DNA of 64,000 nucleotides from contig OZ020616.1 in NCBI GenBank assembly GCA_963971575.1, forward strand, positions 4,236,924-4,300,923. Reading direction: 5' to 3'. Below the pieces are notes generated by a model. It saw nothing but the letters and a program-made list of their open reading frames with translations. It was not told the origin of the DNA and searched no databases. Positions 56,717 to 64,000 of this stretch are shown here, in pieces; position 1 is the stretch's first letter, and each line of letters starts with the position of its first letter. Origin of the DNA: Liopterus haemorrhoidalis (lineage: Eukaryota; Arthropoda; Insecta; Coleoptera; Dytiscidae). The translations under genes and the position numbers were made by a program.

Positions 56717-57191
56717 TAGGGTGACCATCCGTCCCGGTTTTTGGTCAACTGTCCCGGTGTCCCGAAAAATGTTCTCGGCCGGTTTTTGAGGTAGGACCTT
56801 TTTTTTGCTCTTCACTTGGAGTTGAGGACCTTTTTTTTTGCTCTTCACTTGGAGTTGAGGACCTTTTTTTTTGCTCTTCACTTGGATTTGGGAGGTGAGG
56901 ACCTTTTTTTTGCTCTTCACTTGGATTTGGGAGGTGAGGACCTTTTTTTTGCTCTTCGCTTTGAATTTGGGAGGTGAGGACCTTTTTTTTTCTCTTCACT
57001 TGGATTTGGGAGGTGAGGACCTTTTTTTTGCTCTTCGCTTTGAATTTGGGAGGTGAGGACCTTTTTTTCTCTTCACTTGGATTTGGGAGGTGAGGACCTT
57101 TTTTTTTTCCCTTCACTTGGATCTGGAAGGTGAAGACCTTTTTTTTTTCCCCTGTGTCCCGATTTCCCTTCACTGAAATCTGGTCACCCTA
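56717..57191. mobile_element. Family G element, copy 4
   Basis: TAGGGTGACCATCCGTCCCG at the left and GGTCACCCTA at the right, enclosing about nine units of GCTCTTCACTTGGATTTGGG, AGGTGAGGACC and a T run. Longest array of the family in this window. Confidence 0.75.
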
Positions 57192-57449
57192 ACCATAGAT
57201 ATAGATTGATACAAACACACTTAAGCTAATTCATAAATTAATAAATCATTTAAAAGGGCACTGAAATAAAAATTTAAATTATATTATTGAGAAATTCGAG
57301 GAAAATGTTGAAGTCCTTGAGCGTCTACTTGTTGCTTGGCTTCGGAAATAAAGAACAATAGGTGAGTGTTCATTTATTTTAAAATATTAGAGCCTTAATA
57401 TTGAAAATTTAGATTTTTTGGCTATATTTTATTTCTTTGTTATATTTCA

Positions 57450-58380
57450 TCGAAAGTTGAAATTTGGCATGCTTATACAACTCTTTGACCCACATTTAGG
57501 AAAAATACTAAGAGTTCAAAAAAACATCCCGAGATAAATATAAACGATTATGTATTTAATAAAAAAATAAATATATTTTTTTAAATTTTAAGTGGCATAC
57601 CAAATGAAACGAACAAGCTAATTTTTATTTTTGAAAGATCTTTTTTTAATGAGATTTTTACCAAATTTATGTCAAAAAACGTTTTTCCCCCTCTTTATCT
57701 CTCAGGGGTTGATCTAAAAATCTGAAAAAAATCACCATAATGAACATTGACAGGAACCGGAATAGTTCAACAGGAATTTTTGATCAGATTAGTTTTTCAA
57801 AAAGGCTTTTTTGTGTCGTTGATAAAAAAAATCATTGTGTGGTATCAAAAGAAAGCTCTTAAGACGTAGATAAAGGAACGAATAATAATAATTTTAAATT
57901 AGCTTTTTAACATGATTTTAGCCAGAAATGTGCTGAAAAAGTTCTTTTCCTGTCCCCTTTTACCCAAAGAGGTTAAATTAAAAATCTGAAAAAATTATAG
58001 GTAATGTACAATGATCTGAGCCGGAAACGTACGAGTGGAATGTTTGAACTGATTGCGTTTTTGAAAAATATTGCAGTTTTTATGTTTTTGACAAAATTCA
58101 TTATTTATTTAATTCATGGCTAAATAATGGCTAATCATGTTATGGATTTTTTGTATTTATGGCTAAGGTAGTGTGTGTCTTTTAATGAAATTAAAAATAT
58201 AATAAAAAAAAAATTAACATCTGAGGACCGAGTTTTTAACACCACACCAACACATTGTTAATAGAACAAATATTCGTAGACATCCAGTATTATGTTGACT
58301 TCTTGCACTTATTAAATACATACAAAACCCTGAAATGTGTGAAAATTCACAGTTCACATCAATTTCTTGTTAACCTTGTC
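57450..58380. mobile_element. Cassette repeat family, diverged copy without clear cassette
   Basis: Shares GTTGAAATTTGGCATGCTTA, AACAGGAATTTTTGATCAGA and the tail AAACCCTGAAATGTGTGAAA, but is strongly diverged. No A-box/B-box pair was found in the cassette position. Confidence 0.5.
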
Positions 58381-58554
58381 TGGTCAAGAGTCGCCAAGAA
58401 ATTTCCCAGTATCCCGCCGAGCCAGGCCAGTCCTACACAACACAAAACTTAGTAAAATATATATTTAATTCAAATTTTAATTATTAAAATGATATATTGC
58501 AGATTTATTTGACTGGGTTTTTCCGTGCATAAACTTGTTTCTTCATATCTTCCT

Positions 58555-58590
58555 TATAAAAGTTGTGAAGAACAACAATTTTAAATTAGT
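58555..58590 (+). promoter_or_regulatory. Core promoter: TATA box and initiator-like site
   Basis: TATAAAAG at 58555-58562 and TTAGT at 58586-58590, about 31 bp apart, the usual spacing of an RNA polymerase II TATA box and an arthropod initiator (TCAGT-like). It stands 20 bp before the ATG of the signal-peptide exon. Confidence 0.55.
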
Positions 58591-58609
58591 GTCTCGATAA
58601 CTTTCGAAT

Positions 58610-58685
58610 ATGCAGGGTCAAGTAATATCAGTTTTTTGTTTTATTTTATTATTGAGTTGTGTTTTTTCACAGAAAAGCACTGAAA
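58610..58685 (+). CDS. Probable first exon of a secreted protein
   Basis: ATG at 58610 opens 25 codons and one base, ending at a consensus GTAAGT donor. The peptide begins MQGQVISVF, continues with the hydrophobic core CFILLLSCVFS and then the polar QKSTE. That is a good secretory signal peptide with a likely cleavage after FS. A TATA box and initiator-like site lie just upstream. No matching second exon was found before the satellite block, so the rest is presumably beyond the window. Too short to identify a family; the support is the coincidence of promoter, signal peptide and donor. Confidence 0.5.
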
Positions 58686-59203
58686 GTAAGTAAAAAAATA
58701 TAAATTGCTTAAGTATTAATTTTTTTTTTTGGTATCTGTCTAATAAAGTTCTTTTCTTGTCAAATAGTTAAAAATATTTTATGACTAGTTTCGATTCTCT
58801 CTGAATCATTTTTAAAGCCTAGAAGAAATTGTTATACAAAATTATTAGATCGAATTACATTTTTTTTTTCTTTTTTTTATATATAAAAATATACAGAAAC
58901 AATGTTTTAAAAAATATATATAAAAAACTTACTTGCAAATATAAAAAATATGAAAAAATGTAAAAAAAATGTTAAAAAATAAAAAAATAAATAGTTAAAA
59001 ATTAATCAATGGTTAAAAATAAACATTGAATATATTCTATATTTAACGGACATTTTTAAAAACTCTTTCCTACTTGTTCACACAGTTAAGTGTGCATATC
59101 GACTAAATGAATATCAAATTATATCAAAACCAATATCACTTTTAAAAAAGGACACGTTTCTAGGTCACCTCTCAAGAGCGACAAAACACTATTAAAAGTG
59201 CAC
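58686..59203. other. Putative intron start, AT-rich
   Basis: Low-complexity A/T stretches near 58860-59000; no exon recognised. Confidence 0.35.
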
Positions 59204-59475
59204 TATTCGCGACTGAAACTAACGTTGGCGGCGCTGCATGCAACAGCTGATGCCGGACGAGAAGCGTATATGTCAGAAGTTTTTTCTTAATATTTATCTG
59301 TTCAAACAATATTTCGACAAAAAAGCACTGTAATTAAGTCACTATATTTTAAAATACTTCTTAATTCACATAAACTGCAGCACAATACGCTACAAATATT
59401 ATCCAAATATACGCTTCTGTTTAATTTAGCCAGTCAACACCAGATGTCTCACTGTTATTTGCAGTCGCGAATAGT
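59204..59475. mobile_element. Short TIR element (ACTATTCGCGACTG ends)
   Basis: ACTATTCGCGACTG and CAGTCGCGAATAGT face each other 240 bp apart. No target duplication confirmed; no coding capacity. Confidence 0.45.
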
Positions 59476-59650
59476 CAAGATTATTAAAGTAAAGGGTGTC
59501 TCGTAACTTGTATATGTTATATACACACGTGAAGTTTTAATTTTGTCTAAAAATTATGTTTTAAACTGTTTATTATTATATTTTTGCTCTAGCAACTTTG
59601 GCTACTAGCCCGGATAGTTCTTATGTATTAAATCGATGATTTTTAGCTAC

Positions 59651-59760
59651 AGTAATACCCCGCCACTCGACGTTAATTCGTTCTGAAAAAGCGTCGAGTA
59701 GCGATTACGTCGAGTGGCGAGTCGAATTTCTCCATAAGAAATAAAGGGAATCATATGTAT
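59651..59760. mobile_element. pogo/Tigger-like end next to the satellite
   Basis: CAGTAATACCCCGCCACTCG followed by inverted ACGTCGAGTGGCGAGT words resembles a Tigger-type terminus. An (AT)n run and the satellite array follow directly. Confidence 0.5.
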
Positions 59761-59819
59761 ATATATATATATATACATATAAGGAAATACATATATGTAT
59801 ATGTTTTCCTTTTAGCTAT

Positions 59820-62398
59820 GCTATGGTTGGTTGCATGGATGTACACATTTAAAAATTTGATTGACGTGCACCGGTTGGTTTCATGGATGTACACATTTAA
59901 AAATTTGATTGACGTGCAACGGTTAGTTATACGGATGTACCAACACATTTAAAAATTAGATTGGCGTGCAACGGTTGGTTACATGGATGTACACGTTTAA
60001 AAATTAGATTGACGTGCCACGGTTGGTTACATGGATGTACACGTTTAAAAATTAGATTGACGTGCCACGGTTGGTTACACGGATGTACACGTTTAAAAAT
60101 TAGATTGACGTGCAACGGTTGGTTACACGGATGTACACATTTAAAAATTAGATTGACGTGCAACGGCTGGTTATACGGATGTACACATTTAAAAATTAGA
60201 TTGACGTGCAACGGCTGGTTATACGGATGTACACATTTAAAAATTAGATTGACGTGCAACGGCTGGTTATACGGATGTACACATTTAAAAATTAGATTGA
60301 CGTGCAACGGTTGGTTACATGGATGTACACATTAAAAATTAGATTGACGTGCAACGGCTGGTTAAATGGATGCACACATTTAAAAACTAGATTGACGTGC
60401 AACGGTTGGTTACATGGATGTACACATTTAAAAATTAGATTGACGTGCAACGGTTGGTTACATGGATGTACACATTTAAAAATTAGATTGACGTGCAACG
60501 GCTGGTTATACGGATGTACACATTTAAAAATTAGATTGACGTGCAACGGTTGGTTACATGGATGTACACATTTAAAAATTAGATTGACGTGCCACGGTTG
60601 GTTACATGGATGTACACATTTAAAAATTAGATTGACGTGCAACGGTTGGTTACATGGATGTACACATTTAAAAATTAGATTGACGTGCAACGGCTGGTTA
60701 CATGGATGTACACATTTAAAAATTAGATTGACGTGCAACGGTTGGTTACATGGATGTACACATTTAAAAATTAGATTGACGTGCAACGGCTGGTTATACG
60801 GATGTACACATTTAAAAATTAGATTGACGTGCAACGGTTGGTTACATGGATGTACACATTTAAAAATTAGATTGACGTGCCACGGTTGGTTACATGGATG
60901 TACACATTTAAAAATTAGATTAACGTGCAACGGTTGGTTACATGGATGTACACATTTAAAAATTAGATTGACGTGCAACGGCTGGTTATAGAGATGTACA
61001 CATTTAAAAATTAGATTGACGTGCAACGGTTGGTTACATGGATGTACACATTTAAAAATTAGATTGACGTGCCACGGTTGGTTACATGGATGTACACATT
61101 TAAAAATTAGATTGACGTGCAACGGTTGGTTACATGGATGTACACATTTAAAAATTAGATTGACGTGCAACGGCTGGTTACACGGATGTACACATTTAAA
61201 AATTAGATTGACGTGCAACGGTTGGTTACATGGATGTACACATTAAAAATTAGATTGACGTGCAACGGCTGGTTATACGGATGTACACATTTAAAAATTA
61301 GATTGACGTGCAACGGTTGGTTACATGGATGTACACATTTATAAATTAGATTGACGTGCAACGCTGGTTACACGGATGTACACATTTAAAAATTAGATTG
61401 ACGTGCAACGGTTGCTTAAATGGATGCACACATTTAAAAAATAGATTGACGTGCAACGGTTGGTTACATGGATGTACTAATTTAAAAATTAGATTGACGT
61501 GCAACGGTTGATTACATGGATGTAAACATTTAAAAATAAGATTGACGTGCAACGGCTGGTTACATGGATGTGCACATTTAAAAATTAGATTGACGTGCAA
61601 CGGCTGGTTACACGGATGTACACATTTAAAAATTAGATTGACGTGCAACGGTTGGTTAAATGGATGCACACATTTAAAAACTAGATTGACGTGCAACGGT
61701 TGGTTACATGGATGTACTAATTTAAAAATTAGATTGACGTGCAACGGTTGGTTATATGGATGTACACATTTAAAAATTAGATTGACGTGCCACGGTTGGT
61801 TACATGGATGTACACATTTAAAAATTAGATTGACGTGCAACGGTTGGTTACATGGATGTACACATTTAAAAATTAGATTGACGTGCAAAGGTTGGTTACA
61901 TGGATGTACACATTTAAAAATTAGATTGACGTGCCACGGTTGGTTACATGGATGTACTAATTTAAAAATTAGATTGACGTGCCACGGTTGGTTACACGGA
62001 TGTACACATTTAAAAATTTGATTGACGTGCCACGGTTGGTTACACGGATGTACACATTTAAAAATTTGATTGACGTGCAAAGGTTGGTTACATGGATGTA
62101 CACATTTAAAAATTAGATTGACGTGCCACGGTTGGTTACATGGATGTAGTAATTTAAAAATTAGATTGACGTGCCACGGTTGGTTACACGGATGTACACA
62201 TTTAAAAATTTGATTGACGTGCCACGGTTGGTTACACGGATGTACACATTTAAAAATTTGATTGACGTGCCACGGTTGGTTAAATGGATGTACACATTAA
62301 AAAATTAGATTGACGTGCCACGGTTGGTTACATGGATGTACTAATTTAAAAATTAGATTGACGTGCCACGGTTGGTTATATGGATGTACACATTTTAA
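59820..62398 (+). repeat. 48-bp satellite, forward block
   Basis: About 54 tandem units of 48 bp, consensus parts TTAGATTGACGTGCAACGG, TTGGTTACATGGATGTACAC and ATTTAAAAA. Variants include CCACGG for CAACGG, TAAT for ACAT, ATACGG or ACACGG for ACATGG, and AAATGGATGCACAC. Because 48 is a multiple of 3, long frames stay open on both strands; they are not genes. Confidence 0.95.
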
Positions 62399-64000
62399 TC
62401 GTGTACATCCCTGTAACCAACCGTGGCACGTCAATCTAATTTTTAAATGTGTACATCCATGTAACCAACCGTTGCACGTCAATCTAATTTTTAAATGTGT
62501 ACATCCATTTAACCAACCGTGGCACGTCAATCAAATTTTTAAATGTGTACATCCGTGTAACCAACCGTGGCACGTCAATCTAATTTTTAAATGTGTACAT
62601 CCATGTAACCAACCGTTGCACGTCAATCTAATTTTTAAATGTGTACATCCATGTAACCAACCGTGGCACGTCAATCTAATTTTTAAATGTGTACATCCAT
62701 GTAACCAACCGTTGCACGTCAATTTAATTTTTAAATGTGTACATCCGTGTAACCAACCGTTGCACGTCAATCTAATTTTTAAATGTGTACATCCATTTAA
62801 CCAACCGTGGCACGTCAATCAAATTTTTAAATGTGTACATCCGTGTAACCAACCGTGGCACGTCAATCTAATTTTTAAATGTGTACATCCATGTAACCAA
62901 CCGTTGCACGTCTATCTAATTTTTAAATGTGTACATCCATGTAACCAACCGTTGCACGTCAATCTAATTTTTAAATGTGTACATCCATTTAACCAACCGT
63001 GGCACGTCAATCAAATTTTTAAATGTGTACATCCGTGTAACCAACCGTGGCACGTCAATCTAATTTTTAAATGTGTACATCCATGTAACCAACCGTGGCA
63101 CGTCAATCTAATTTTTAAATGTGTACATCCATGTAACCAACCGTTGCACGTCAATCTAATTTTTAAATGTGTACATCCATGTAACCAACCGTTGCACGTC
63201 AATCAAATTTTTAAATGTGTACATCCGTGTAACCAACCGTGGCACGTCAATCTAATTTTTAAATGTGTACATCCGTGTAACCAACCGTTGCACGTCAATC
63301 TAATTTTTAAATGTGTACATCCATGTAACCAACCGTTGCACGTCAATCTAATTTTTAAATGTGTACATCCATGTAACCAACCGTTGCACGTCAATCTAAT
63401 TTTTAAATGTGTACATCCGTGTAACCAACCATTTCACGTCAATCTAATTTTTAAATGTGTACATCCATTTAACCAACCGTGGCACGTCAATCAAATTTTT
63501 TAAATGTGTACATCCGTGTAACCAACCGTGGCACGTCAATCTAATTTTTAAATTAGTACATCCATGTAACCAACCGTGGCACGTCAATCTAATTTTTAAA
63601 TGTGTACATCCGTGTAACCAACCGTGGCACGTCAATGTAATTTTTAAATGTGTACATCCATATAACCAACCGTTGCACGTCAATCTAATTTTTAAATTAG
63701 TACATCCATGTAACCAACCGTTGCACGTCAATCTAGTTTTTAAATGTGTGCATCCATTTAACCAACCGTTGCACGTCAATCTAATTTTTAAATGTGTACA
63801 TCCGTGTAACCAGCCGTTGCACCTCAATCTAATTTTTAAATGTGCACATCCATATAACCAGCCGTTGCACGTCAATCTTATTTTTAAATGTGTACATCCA
63901 TGTAATCAACCGTTGCACGTCAATCTAATTTTTAAATTAGTACATCCATGTAACCAACCGTTGCACGTCAATCTAATTTTTAAATTAGTACATCCATGTA
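62399..64000 (-). repeat. 48-bp satellite, inverted block
   Basis: Same unit in reverse complement after a junction near 62398 (CACATTTTAATCGTGTACAT). About 33 units to the window edge. Variant order at 63500-64000 mirrors that at 61441-62000. The array continues beyond the window. Confidence 0.95.

Noticed and set aside
56745..57173. 142-codon frame with SEEQKKGPHLPNP repeats
   Set aside because: Translation of the family G minisatellite; same peptide-like pattern appears in frames at 13269 and 35613 with no common gene structure.
59927..63875. Long open frames of up to 397 codons on both strands with repeated CNGWLHGCTHLKIR or CNQPLHVNLIFK motifs
   Set aside because: They arise because the satellite unit is 48 bp, divisible by three, and happens to lack stops in several frames on both strands. 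There is no start context, splice site or coding bias, and frames break wherever a unit has an indel.
59820..64000. Possible CRISPR array
   Set aside because: The units are directly tandem with no unique spacers, in a eukaryotic context.

Overview
The window is animal, most probably insect, nuclear DNA. It is AT-rich, the genes are split by GT-AG introns, and the intergenic and intronic DNA is packed with class II transposons (mariner/Tc1, hAT, piggyBac, pogo/Tigger, PIF/Harbinger-like, THAP-carrying elements), non-LTR retrotransposon remnants, minisatellites and one large satellite block. The species cannot be named from sequence alone.

Host genes are all on the + strand. (1) Positions 2015-5262 hold the last two exons of a leucine-rich-repeat protein that begins before the window. 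(2) Positions 11130-11663 hold an intact, intronless ribosomal protein L17 (uL22) reading frame. (3) Positions 14281-49757 hold a complete five-exon fizzy-related/Cdh1 gene, the APC/C co-activator. Its exons join in frame to 478 residues, from a C-box to the terminal Ile-Arg tail, and its first coding intron is about 27.1 kb. (4) At 58555-58685 there is a good core promoter (TATA box and initiator-like site) followed by a short exon that encodes a signal peptide and ends in a splice donor. It is probably the first exon of a secreted protein whose remainder lies beyond the window.

Transposon layout. 1-5000: hAT ends, a THAP element, a THAP-bearing element with CRE-like sites, and a hAT inside another TIR element within the LRR gene intron. 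5290-10060: mariner remnants, a TTA-flanked element holding two smaller MITEs, a short-unit array and a near-perfect 0.9 kb foldback of a transposase gene. 12200-13460: MITE and two minisatellite-bearing elements. 14650-41763 (Cdh1 intron 1): hAT, mariner, THAP, piggyBac and RT remnants, a 2.26 kb tandem duplication, and a four-level nest at 38423-41380. 42000-49500: mariner inside a MITE, pogo, piggyBac and hAT remnants in later Cdh1 introns. 49990-58500: hAT, RT, twin 601-bp MITEs and other families. 59820-64000: a 48-bp satellite whose orientation flips near 62398.

The most unusual signals are: a repeat family in which otherwise conserved copies carry different tRNA-like (A-box/B-box) cassettes at the same internal place; the inverted satellite with mirrored variant order; the transposase foldback with a 25-nt patch shared with a site 1.2 kb away; three MITE families that share one subterminal motif; and the orphan signal-peptide exon. 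No prokaryotic-type system or CRISPR array was seen.
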